A DNA stretch of 64,000 nt, taken from assembly GCA_007644065.1 (NCBI GenBank), contig VJWN01000006.1, forward strand, positions 1 to 64,000. The letters are read 5' to 3'. Numbering within the stretch: position 1 is the stretch's first letter; the number at the start of each line of letters is the position of its first letter. A program made the position numbers and the translations under genes. Source of the DNA: Margaritispora aquatica. Its lineage: Eukaryota > Ascomycota > Leotiomycetes > Helotiales > Discinellaceae. Of this stretch, positions 20,716 through 34,640 are shown piece after piece. Under the pieces are notes generated by a model. The model was not told the DNA's origin and searched no databases. It saw nothing but the letters and a program-made list of their open reading frames with translations.

Positions 20716-22528
20716 TGATGTACGATAATGATTAAATGATCTACCAAATGTTAATATCTACCTTAACTTGGTATGACACTATGGGACTTTAGTACGACTT
20801 GATACCATCAGCTGTTTAGGTGAACATTTGCTACAAAATCTTAAAATTCAGGCTGTATCGACATTTGGCAGGATTGTGGGTCTAGAATCTCAACAAAGCT
20901 CTGTTACTGAATCTAAGGATCACGCAGCCTTAATGTCCTTAATGTGCACACTTGCCTGTCAAGCATAAAGAGAGAGAGAGAGAGAGAGAGATATCTTGCC
21001 CCCCGAGCACCCTGAATATAAATGTCTATTCGATACAACGCAGGTCATTTACAGTAGCAAGATCCCCTTTCCTGCCCGAAATGCGAGTTTCATTCGTGGA
21101 CAATATTCGAAGACATCCACTCAATCCTTTCCCTTGACGGAGCATCGTCAAGTGAGACGGACGCAATTCATCATCACCAAGCCCATGCAATTCTCACTGT
21201 AGGCACATCTTTTCAATTTAGCTTCTACTTATACTCGCTTTAAAAGCCTCATGTGTTGGAGTACAGGACTCTGGTTATATCTTCTGTGTTGTCTCTTATT
21301 TCGCTTAGCTTGAACCATTGTTGAAGTCTATCTATCTTCAGGCATTCGTAGCCCTCGTCGCGCTCCTCTTTTCCTGCCACACATTGACTCTCTCTCTTCA
21401 AACTTTTCCGTGCTCTTGATCCTATGCTTCCTTGTTAACCTATACAATATTTAGTGTTCGGAAAGAATGCAACTATGTGACAATACTCAAACAACGAGCA
21501 ATGCACGGAAGATCATAACCTTACATAGCGAAGGCGAAGTATTAAACATCCTTGTCAAGGCTCCTCTGCGTAATGGATACCTACCTTCCAAATGATCACT
21601 CTTCAAATCTGTGCTATTTCTCTAAAGTTCTCGATCTTCCCAAACTCGGTTCCCACTTTCAAGACAGCAGTTGGATGCCCACCTTCTTGCTCCAACATCT
21701 CAAGTATTCGACCTTTTCCTAACTATGTAACATGCTTATACCTTTTTCTTTCTCTTTTATATGATAGCATTTGTCTTGTTTGTTATCTTGGGCTCTTTGC
21801 AGTTGTATATGAACCCTTCTCTTTCAACAGTGCACGCCCACAACTTACCATGCTTTTATAACCAAGTCTCGACCTTTCGTTGCAGCTCTAATGAGAAGTG
21901 AGGTACTCGTGTTCTATGGATTTACATTAAGCTTTTCAATTTCCAAATATAGTAGCATCCGCGCTACTCCCTTTTCCCTCGCTCGCTAGAGGCGAGGAGA
22001 GGCTCCAACATGAACAAAAGAACTTCAAACAAAGGCGTGACGTACCAACAACAAAGTAAAACACCTCGAAGCGGTTGAACAAAATCTCACCTCTTAGAGG
22101 TATAAGGAAAGGACAACCCGAAGTCGAACGAAACTGTCTCTGTAAAGGGCAAGTACGAGAGCAATCAGATTGGAGACAGGCCAAGGCGAACCTCATCGTC
22201 TCTCTTGTCCACTCGCCAAGCCTGCTCTACGCGAGACAAGAAACAAAACATATCCTTGGAGTGAATACATGCAGTATTTTGGGGGTTGTTTAAAGCATAG
22301 AAGGTCATGCATCAATGACTACGCAAGTAGAGTAACTTAAGGGCCATAACTGTTTTTATTTAGTTGCTGCTGATGACTATGGACTAATCATCCAACCATA
22401 CTAAATAACGCCCATTGGCTTCATCCATCCCAACCCACACGCACTCACGAAGGTCAATGCCAAGCAAAGCCGTCTCCAGAGTCGCTGAAGTGATGTTTTG
22501 CCAAAATCCCAAGGACCACCGTCAAAAT
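20716..22528. other. 1.8-kb convergent intergenic region
   Basis: 3' flanks of the peroxin gene (plus) and the helicase (minus). It contains an (AG)11 microsatellite at 20969-20990. Short open frames (for example 21592-21861) are hydrophobic and pyrimidine-rich with no domain. No gene was recognised. Confidence 0.4.
20969..20990. repeat. (AG)11 microsatellite
   Basis: Eleven uninterrupted AG units, in the 3' flank of the peroxin gene. Confidence 0.95.
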
Positions 22529-24822
<2,294 letters not shown>

Positions 24823-27800
24823 TGTGATTGTTCGACAGCTATCCTTAGGTCAGTTGAATAAATTGAAAATTTGAAATGCCCACTGCCACAAATATGTATT
24901 ATGAAGAGCAAACGACGTCATGAAATTTCCACAAAAGTATCGAATTCCAGTTACTTCTGCCGGCAAAATGTATAATCCATACGCCAGAAGTATCCTGTAG
25001 TTCCGAGCTTGGGATTATGGGTGGTTGTAATTGGTGAAAGAGAGGGTTTGCATTGTCGAAAGATGAAATGATTGGAACTAATCTAACCTTCTTCAGAGAA
25101 TTCCAAAGGTGCCTTGAGAAAAGTGGTATATCCTGCGTCAGAATTAGTTAGTAGGAGCTCCGCTAAATCTCCGAGAGATATATGATGATCTTGAAAGGGT
25201 GGTAGGTAAATAGTGGGAAGCTGCAGAAGGATGTGCTGGGTTGCGAAAGATCGGGTGCTTACAGAAGAGTATTCGTCGAACTGTTTTCTCTTAGAAGATG
25301 TCGGAGGTTTGGATTGATGCCTTAACCTGCGGCAGTATGATGAAAAAACCTTGAAGGGTTGAAGGAGCTTTGAGGAGTGGTATGAAAGGAGTTGAAAGTT
25401 GTTGTAAGTGGGAGGAAAAAAAGTTGTGTGGAGTTGAAGGTGCCTTCCCTTTATACTTCGCGAATAGGGGAAGCCACGCTAAAGGTGAGGTGCTAGATCA
25501 CCAACCTGAAATTAGCGCCTAACAAGCTCGAAAGGAGGGTTCAACGAGGCTCTAGTCACATGAAACCAGTAATCTAGTAATACTATTGGCTACTCCTTGA
25601 GTAATAGAGAAGTGTTGGAAGGGGGGAATAGATATTGACATCAAGTCCTGAGTAGCATTAAGCCCTAAGTGATCACAAACGACTGCTTGTCAAGAATTGA
25701 AACTCCTGTAAGGTACCCGAACAAAGTTTTATTATACAAGCTACCTAGATAGCAAATAGATTTCTTATGCTCCTCCCTTGCTGTATCTATCAACCTTGGA
25801 TAGCTTCGACATCATAGGAGGGATAGATAATGACCAGCTAGATCCTGGAGCATGGAAGCAGTGTCACATAATGTAGATCAACATATGCATAAAGCCCCGC
25901 GAAAACTAACCCTTTGAGTCTCGATAGTTGTTTCATCTACTTATTAAATATAGAACTGTATCCATTTCTAACTTTAAGAACGGAAATGTCTGACTGCGAG
26001 AAAGACGAGACTGGTCATAGTCGAGGGCAAAAGATACAGTCTGCCTGGATCATCTATCTTTTGTGAAAAGCTCTCTTCCCGACAACAGAGGTCAAGACTA
26101 AAGGCAATTCCTACAAAAGCAACCCTGAAAGGCACGGTATACTAACACTTTGGCAATACAGATGGCGTATGAACACGACGACGAATAAATCGAATCTATT
26201 CGCTTACTGCAATCTTACAAACAAACTGGGCAACTGCAGACAACCTCCGGCATGACCGAAAGAGCAAATGCAGGAGCTCGCATGCAAGGCAATAAATACA
26301 TGGCTACGCTGCGTGTCACAAGGGATGGAGGAGGACTCCTGATCACACATACAAGTGAAAAGCAGGAGACAAGGAAATGCTTAGTTTCTACATGGAATTC
26401 TAAGGATCTTACAGTTTCAACCTTCTACTCTTCCTTTGGACTTCCACGAAGGGCAGATGGAAGAGCAATTGCAGAGAGAATGGACATGCTTGATATTATC
26501 AGCAACTAATGCAGACGACGTTGAGATTCGCTTAGGTCTCGTCAATGCACGGACCTCATTATGATCTGACCCCATGGACAGAGTGGACGGACACTACTTG
26601 GGTAGGTAAGTCAAAGCTAAGGCCAGACAGACCGAGAGGTAGCAATGAAAGCTAATCTTCGAGTATGACGGACTGCACGGGTACGAACACAACGAATACA
26701 AGCAATACAAGCATGAAAGCTTGAACAAATCACTGCCGAAGAAGGCCTGATTGGGAACGTGGACACACACAGCTACACGGAAGGAGGAAACAGCTCGAAT
26801 GCATGAGCTTCAACTTCAAAGCTTCCTACAGTGAATTGAGCACATCTGTACCGCATCAACATCCCATAAACCCATGCTTAGAGAGGAAGCGTACGATGGT
26901 CAAGAAGCAAAGAGGCTGAATTACCATCCATGCCACCAAGTGTACTTGCAACTAAAAACGTTCATCCAGCTCAGGACCGACACCATCCGATCGAAGACCA
27001 CACCTGCTAGCTGTGCTGCAAATCTACTTGAAGAATGCCAGATCTTATCTTTGAAAGCTTCGAACAGAGATATTGAGGAACCTGAGAGTAGTGGTCTGCT
27101 ATGCAATGCGATTGTGTAGCAGACTTTGAGCGATCTGCGTCATTACGCACCATCTAGAAGTCTTGAAAGAGGATGATATGTTACCATCGAAAGCTCATTC
27201 TGGCTGTCAAGGGCTTCGAAATGCTTGAAAGTACCGGATTTTCTCTTACTACTACAGCCAACTTTGAAGACTCTTAAGGGTTGGAGATGCAGCATCGAGT
27301 GCTAAGCTTGATCGTGGATGTTGACGAACATTTTTTCCTTCTCATTCACACAAGGCTACTTGACCAAAATTGAACTTCAAGGATCAATATTTGTGAGTAG
27401 ACATACGGGAATTTTACTAAAATTGAGGTTTATTTCATGTCAAGATTTCCTCCGTCTTCACTGTCTTCGTCACAAGTCCTTTCAGGAAAAAGGTTCTTCT
27501 GCTTGCCAAGAAAACGCCCTTCCTGATTGTTAAGAGGTGAATGACGTGCCCTGAAGCAATATCTTAGGCGAATTGTCTGAGAAGAGGGGAGTGATGAAAG
27601 AAGCCTCGAGGGGGAAAAAGCCCGGTGGGATGAGTTTGACAGACTTGAAATTGAAAGAAGACACAAGAAGAAGATCAAGGATAATAAGCCATATGTGGAA
27701 ATCAAGGCATGTGACAAGATCTTCATCATCTGCCCTCTCAGCCTATTTGAGAGCCCAGAAACCAGACTACTGGCACCCACCTCTTGTGACTAAGCACCGA

Positions 27801-29701
27801 GAACATCGAATGCTACAACTTGTTGGAACCTGATATGTGTCGATTCTCCGCATAGGAACAATTCAGAGCCTGCTGAGAAGTAAGCTGTCATGATTCAGTT
27901 TTGTGGAGCAGAATCACCCATCTAGACCTGTTGATGTTCGCCGCTTTTTGAGGGAAGCTCCAAGCTTTCTCAAAAAGGACACGAAAATGATCTCCAGACA
28001 TTCATCGGAGTATCTAGGCACTCATGTCTTCTATAGGTCTCTAGATATTGGCTATAAGTTCTAACCCTGATCTCCCCAGTATCTTTAGACCCGTGGAAAA
28101 TAAGCGCGGTGCTTGTACCCAACTCGGTACTCAGCAGACGTTCGAAGATTTCTTGCTTTGCAGTTTGCTATCGCTCTTTTGAGAAGGGTATTGCGTTACA
28201 TCACCTTTGGCGTTTCTGCATGCGTGCTATATTCTATGTTGTTAGAATTCTCTCTTTCTTGATAAGAGAAACTTTGAGATGTTCTCTTGCAGAGTTATGT
28301 TGATCTTTTGGTTGTACGGGCGAATTACGATTGTGTTACCATGGCGGGTGCGTAATTGTGTACATTGTGATGTTGTGAACGTATAATTCATTGTTACAGG
28401 ATTGTTTAGGTATTTCGAAACCTAGATTCAAGGTCACCAATAAGAAAATTCTTTGTGGCTCACAAAGTCGTTGTTTTTGTTTACCGCATCGGCTCCCATC
28501 ACCCAAGGTCAGGTGCTTTGGCGGACGCCCCAGACAATGTCGGATGCCATATGCCACGCTTGGAGATTCTCATTGCATCAATAGAGTTCTATGAATTTTG
28601 CGAGACCTGTTGTCGTTCTTCAATTGGTTATCCGCTTAGTTGTTATTTTGGTATCGAGCGATTTCAATTCGATCCTGCCACAGAAGAAAAGACTGTCACT
28701 TTCAGCATAGGCTATCCTTCGCCGTATGATACATAATTGCATGTTATCTGGGATATTTAGTATAGGAATTCACAATTTGAGGGACAGTGATATCCATTTT
28801 GTTATTCTAATGTCACTTCTCAATTCCAATTGAAGGGCCGTTTACTTCCAAATTTTTCGGCCGATATAAGATGGAACGGATAATTTTGAGCTACCAATAA
28901 GCATACGCAGTAATCTCGCCAATAAAAGGAAGATGAAGGCAAAAGGGCCAAGAAGCCAAGACGGCCACGGTTTATGACCTTGTTCACGAGATTTCTATCC
29001 ACTTAAAGCTTATTATATTCAACTAGAATGTATGAGCCCAACCATGGCGCTCTTTGCTGAATATGGCAGCTGGACATCAGCCTAGGTCCAAGTCAAAAGG
29101 ATACAGTTTGATGCCCCGTCACTCTAAGGTATGCACGTCAAATTGTGGGCACTAATCAGCTGAACGCTTGATGCTGGAGAAATCTGAACATCGGTCTCTA
29201 TCCCCAGACCAGAACTACCTCCAGAACTCAGACCTGGGGAAGCAGTACTGTAAAAAGTGCCGTACTCTTTCCCGGAGGCTGATGCGGGGGAACATCACCA
29301 TACTCTGCAGCCAATGCGGGCGCTTGGTTGACATTGGTATGTCGGTAAAATTACGGAAAGTCGAATCGTGTTGACCGTGCTTGGTATGTCTAAGCCCGCC
29401 AGGTCTAATAGGGGGCGGGGATAAAGTGGAGTTGAGAGTTTGTAGATGCATGCTCTCCGTCCACTTTCTGCTCTTTGCATACCCAACTTTCATATATGTC
29501 GTATACGTGCGCATAGGTGTGCTCATGCTTATCAGATTGGGCCAAGCATGCCGAGTAATGAAGGGGGAAGAAGCCGACGGCTGTTTACTTACCCAAGCGC
29601 AGCTTTCTGTCGCTGCTTCTTTAGATAAATATGAGCTTGTCCTCGCTGCATAGTCACAAGAGGTGTTGTCTTCGCTTAGAGTTGTCTTTGCTACCTTCGC
29701 A
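24823..29701. other. 4.9-kb gene-poor region between divergent helicase and esterase genes
   Basis: The first ~620 bp are the helicase leader and promoter, GA-rich around 25300-25440. The rest shows only short open frames on both strands (26252-26509, 26874-27119, 27430-27780, 28455-28736, 29215-29715). They have no domain, no signal peptide plus splice pattern, and overlapping antisense mirrors. The stretch is not AT-rich or repeat-like, which is unusual for a gap this long in this window. A long non-coding RNA, long UTRs or orphan genes with many introns could be hidden here. Confidence 0.4.
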
Positions 29702-31690
29702 ATGCAGATCCTCAACTATTCATTAGCTGTCTTGCCCGCGCTCTTCTCCTTCTCTGCTGCTAACCTTGTATGTAAAGTTGGAGGCGAGAATAAAACCGAC
29801 CCAGCTACAGCCTGTCAGAATCTAGGTGCCTCTTTGGCTATCCAGAATGTCACCGTCAATTTTGCAACCTACCTACCTGCTGGCTCAAATATCACACTCA
29901 CCCAGGATTACAATTTGAGCACATGTGGATATACCAGCCAGGTTGTACGAACCGACCTATGTCGATTGGCGATGTATGTTTCGACTTCAAACCAGAGCGG
30001 CATTACACTCGAAGCTTGGCTTCCAACCAATTGGACTGGTCGTTTCTTAAGTACAGGCAATGGGGGAGTGTCAGGATGTATTCAATATCCTGATCTTGCA
30101 TAGTTAGTGCCACTTCCTCTAACTATTCTGCAAAATTTTCAACCGAGCTGGACCGAAAGTTGTTGGAACCATTTTCACAGACTTGACTTTCGATACATAG
30201 CCATTAGACTGCAAATTCAACAGTACTTTAAGGATATATTACTGACTTCTCAATTAGCACTTCCGGTCTTGGCTTTGCCGCAGTTGGTAAGTGTTGTCAA
30301 GGAATTGACATCTTTCTGATGACTAACTTAGTTAGGCGCTAATAACGGGCACAATGGTACTAGAGGTTTTGTAAGAATACTATTCCGAGTCCATGAATTT
30401 TGCTGACTGAGAAAGGCGTTTTTGAACAGTCCAGACGTCGTCGAGGATTTCGCAATCCGAAGTCTTCATACTGGCGTTGTTGTTGGCAAGGAGATCACAA
30501 AAAAGTATTACGGCTCTGAACACAAGAAGTCATACTACCTCGGTTGCAGCACTGGTGGCAGGCAAGGTTTTAAGACAGTTCAGACTTACCCTACTGATTT
30601 TGATGGCGTTCTTGCTGGAGCTCCAGCATTTAACTATGCTGCGTTAACCTCATGGAGCGCCCATTTCTATCCCATTTTCGGAAACTCTAGCGCGCCTACA
30701 TTTGTCCCAAGAGCTCTCTGGACAACTATTGTGCACCAAGAAATTCTCAACCAGTGTGATGGATTGGATGGTGTTGTCGATGGGGTTTTGGAAGACCCAG
30801 ATCTTTGCAGGTTCCGCCCAGAAGCATTGCAATGCGCACCAGGTGTTACAAACTCAACAACCTGCCTGACTGGAGCTCAAGTTGGTGCCGTAAGGACCGC
30901 TTTTTCAGATTACTACGGAGAGGATGGAAATATGATCTATCCCCGCATGCAGCCCGGATCAGAAGGTGTAGCTGCAGGTCTTTACTATACTTCGGGACCA
31001 TTTGCGTATTCTACAGATTGGTTCAGATACGCTGTTTACAGTTCGTTTTCTCGCAAGACGTAAAACCTGATCTCGCTTACTGACATTTTTAGATGATTCC
31101 AACTGGGATCCTACAACTTTCACTATCAAGGATGCAAAATTCGCCATTGATCAGAACCCTTTCAACATTGCAACATGGGATGCTGATATCTCAGCTTTCA
31201 AAAGTACTGGGGGTAAACTACGTGAGTAACTTTCCGCCTTGGGAGATTTTCGATCATTAACTGTACATAGTTCATTATCACGGACTGATGGATGGTGTTA
31301 TCAGTTCTGATAATTCACCCGTCTATTACAACCGTGTATCCCGAACGATGGGTCTTAATTCTTCATCACTAGATGACTTCTACCGCTTCTTCAGAGTTTC
31401 AGGAATGGCGCACTGTTCTGGTGGTAACGGGGCTCGCCTCATCGGTAACCAGCTTGCTCAGCTCGGCGCCACCTTGGATCCACAGCACAATGTGCTGCTG
31501 CGTATCGTGGACTGGGTGGAGAATGGTAATGCACCTGAAACGATCACGGGCATCAAATATGTGAATGTGAGTACTAGATTTGCGGTTTAGCCATGCTTTG
31601 ACTAACAATCGTACCTAGGACAATGCCACTCAAGGAGTCGAGCTGGTCAGAAATCACTGCAAGTATCCAAAGAGGAATGTTTGTATTGAC
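29702..31690 (+). CDS. Secreted tannase/feruloyl esterase, C-terminus frameshifted
   Basis: Seven exons (29702-30102, 30258-30286, 30336-30370, 30416-31040, 31093-31221, 31271-31566, 31619-31690) give about 528 aa. A signal peptide (MQILNYSLAVLPALFSFSAA) leads. The tannase-family catalytic set is present: S200 in GCSTGG, D414 in HGLMD, and H454 in MAHCSGG, with C199 and C455 placed to form the bridge that ties Ser and His loops (CS-D-HC motif). A calcium-loop-like DGLDGVVDGVLEDPDLC segment and many N-glycosylation sites are visible. The family hydrolyses phenolic esters such as feruloylated pectin or gallotannin. In the last exon a run of four T (31679-31682) shifts the frame to a TGA at 31688-31690. 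With one T fewer, the frame would continue through a family-like Cys-containing C-terminus to TAA at 31731-31733. Exons of 29 and 35 nt are present. Confidence 0.85.
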
Positions 31691-31733
31691 CCTGCGAACT
31701 ATGCTTCTGCTGCAGCTTGGAAGTGCGTCTAAA

Positions 31734-32309
31734 CGGAGTTGCAAATGCTCTACGCAACCTAGTCGAGTAATTGCTGTTCCATAGAAACAAGTCAAATAAA
31801 AATTCTATTTCCACAGTATAGAATATCCCCATGTAATGTGTTTAAACCTTACTATCATAGAACCAAGATTTTTACCATATTTGTCTGAGCATCAAATCAA
31901 CTTTTGTACTTATTGCAAGTTGCGTCTTCTGAAGCAATTGTATCGAAAAGCCGTATTCAAACGCCGTCCTAGCTAGAATTCCATAGCAATTCATGTACGA
32001 GGTAGAATAAGCTGTATACTTACCCGAGAACAGCTCATCTTCAGATAGACTTGCAAGTTAAAAATTGATCTGAAATTTGCTGCTTGTATTTTCCGTAATG
32101 AGACACAGGCAAAAATCACATGACTCTGAGAAGCCCGATGATCATCCGGATCGCGTCAAGCTTCACTACAACGCGGTTTCAGTAGCCAGAAGCAGAGTAG
32201 AGATAGAAGAACTCAAGCAACGTCACTTTTCAGCACTCAAACACGAAGATTTAGAGTCGCCTAGGTTCTGCGATTCAATTACAACCAATTTTGCGATCTG
32301 CTGCCCAAG
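31734..32309. other. Intergenic region upstream of ARP9
   Basis: 3' flank of the esterase and promoter of the ARP9-like gene. No feature was recognised. Upstream in-frame ATGs in the 32077-32309 stretch are out of frame with ARP9. Confidence 0.4.
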
Positions 32310-34478
32310 ATGCCTCCGTTCAAGGACGAGAACATCCTCATCATTGCGCCAGGCTCACAAACGACCCTTGCCCAGCTTGGTCTCCCAGAGTCGTTCACGC
32401 CGGCATCGCATAGATTTGCGACTCGAGTCTTTGCTGCTCCAGATGGGAAATCATTTGAGCCTTACAAGATCAAGTCGAGAAAGAAGGTGGCTTTGAACAA
32501 TGGCGCAGACACGGAGATGGCCGGGGTGGAGGATGAAGAGGAATTGGTAGAGCTTCCAGAGGATGATGAAGATGCTATATACCCACTCAAAGGTCAGTGA
32601 ACTGCCTCAATTTATCGGATTTGAGTTCACGCAAGTACTAATGTTTCCATAGCTGGCCGAATCGATAATATGCCCGCTTTCCTGGCTTTCCTTCACCACA
32701 TCCACAATACGTTCAGTCCAACTTTACACACTCCCATAATGCTGGTAGCCCAGCCATCGTGGACCGCCAAAAACCACGAAGACCTTGCAGCGTTTATATT
32801 CGAGAAATTCAAGACCCCCGCATTGTGCATCATGGATAGTGCACTGGCAACCTCATACGCATTTGGAGCTCAGAGTGCCACGATTATTGACGTTGGCTTT
32901 GAGAAAGTTGATGTGACCGCAATCACAGACTTTCAGATTTCTGGAAGAGGTACGGTTCCAGAATCTGGAGGTGAGGCTATGACACGGAAGTTGCAGGAAC
33001 TTTTGAAAGCAAAGAACTTCACGAGAGATATGGCAGAACAGCTCAAAAAGTCACCGATATGTGAGATCCTACCCATAGGTACTCCCATGCCTGGCACGGA
33101 AAGTGCTGTCACAGAAGATATCGTCACAAATCCAGCAGCAGCAGCTTCAACTGGAGCCATAGCATCCGGACCAACTGTTAAGATAACTGAACCACGACCC
33201 ACAATTTATGAGCCGGACGTTGTTGATGATGAATTTGAGATTGATAACAAGCCAATTGAAGATGACGGTGTTCTAGATGTTGCAAGCATTGTTACTAGCG
33301 GCAAGACACAGGAGTTTCTAGCCAAGAAAGAAAAAGAGAAGGCCGAACGAGCAGCTCTGCGGAAGGCGACTAAGGAGGCAGAAAAGGAAGCGGCGGCAGC
33401 GGCAGCAAAACCCATAAGGCTCCCTAATTCCAAAAGAGCTCGTGCTGTCTTTCACTATGAAGAAGTTGTCAAGGAGCCATCAGGCTCAAAAAGACAAAAG
33501 ACACCTGATATAGTTCCTGTATCTGCTGTTGAAGAGCCTCAATCAGCTGTTGAGAGTAAGCCTGCGGATGGAGCTCTCGTTAGTGCAGCCGAAGGGGAGA
33601 ACGCTCGCCGGGAACAGGTTAAAGCTGCACGCCGAGAAGAGAAGCGAAAGACGCGGGAAGAAGAAAACCCAGACCGTATCCGGAAAGATATTGAGATTGG
33701 ACTGGAGCGTTTCCAAGCGGCTAGCGATGGCTACCTGGACGCAATCGCAGACACCGTATACCGCACAGTGCTCTCCGTAGACGACATTTCCAAAAGACAA
33801 GAAGCCTGGGATGCGTTGGTCATCTGTGGATCGGGCTGCAAGGTTCGAGGATTCAAAGATGCGTTACTAACTACGCTCAACAATCGCTATCTCGTCTCAC
33901 CAAGCTCCGCAACAATGTTCATGAGCGAGCTTCCTTCCAACATCGCTACTCCTAGTGGAACAGGTTCAATGACTCCCATTGCATCTTTCTCATCCACGCC
34001 TCACGCTCCTCCTACCGCTAGCGCAGTCAATCCCCTTCTCCTCGCTGCAACAACCGCCTCGAATCCAGCTCTTAACCCTAACCTATCTGCCACTGCATTC
34101 AACAGCCATCATCACTCTTCACACTCTCAATCTCCAACCAGCATCAAGGTCGCAAGTCCACCAACTTACTTTCCTGAATGGAAGTCTTTTGATGAGGCCG
34201 TATTCCTAGGTTCACAGGTTGCAGCGAAGGTTATCTTTGTTGTTGACCAGGGCTTGTCGAAAGGATTTCTCTCCAGGGTTGAGTTTAACGAAGAGGGACC
34301 AACATCAATTCACCAAGTGTATGTGCACCCTCCCCTTCTAGTTAGATATTCGCTAATCATAGTAGTGGACTTGTATTTTAGATCTTGCATAAGATGGTGT
34401 TTGGGCACGGAGTATGGATTGATGACTAGATACCTTGGCAATAATGCCCAGAATGAAAAGTGCTTTGCTCTGACATAG
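32310..34478 (+). CDS. ARP9: Actin-related protein 9-like subunit of SWI/SNF-RSC type remodelers
   Basis: Exons 32310-32592, 32653-34318 and 34382-34478 give 681 aa. The N-terminus (MPPFKDENILIIAPGSQTTLAQLGLPE) and the AFIFEKFKTPALCIMDSALATSYAFG and TIIDVGFEKVDVTAITDF segments match fungal Arp9-type actin folds, where the nucleotide-binding motifs are degenerate. A Lys/Glu-rich insertion (about residues 280-430) and a Ser/Pro/Thr-rich stretch (about 500-560) interrupt the fold. It resumes at FPEWKSFDEAVFLGSQVAAKVIF and VVDQGLSKGFLSRVEFNEEGP. Arp9 pairs with Arp7 or actin on the HSA helix of the remodeler ATPase. The last splice is uncertain: donor GTATGT at 34319 gives the end used here, while donor GTGTAT at 34317 would end at 34429 with 664 aa. 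Confidence 0.78.
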
Positions 34479-34640
34479 TCTACTGATTTTGACACACTGC
34501 ATATAAGATTGATGATGCATTTCGTTCATTCCTTATAAAGGCCGTCCCCTTAAAATATTCAAAGCTGAAACATGAGCAGTCACTGTCTGAGGACTATCCT
34601 TAAACGCAAATTGAGTTTTTTGCGCATACAGAGGCCATGA

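Noticed and set aside
29215..29715. 166-codon minus-strand frame upstream of the esterase
   Set aside because: No domain, unlikely composition, overlaps the esterase start region and has antisense mirrors.
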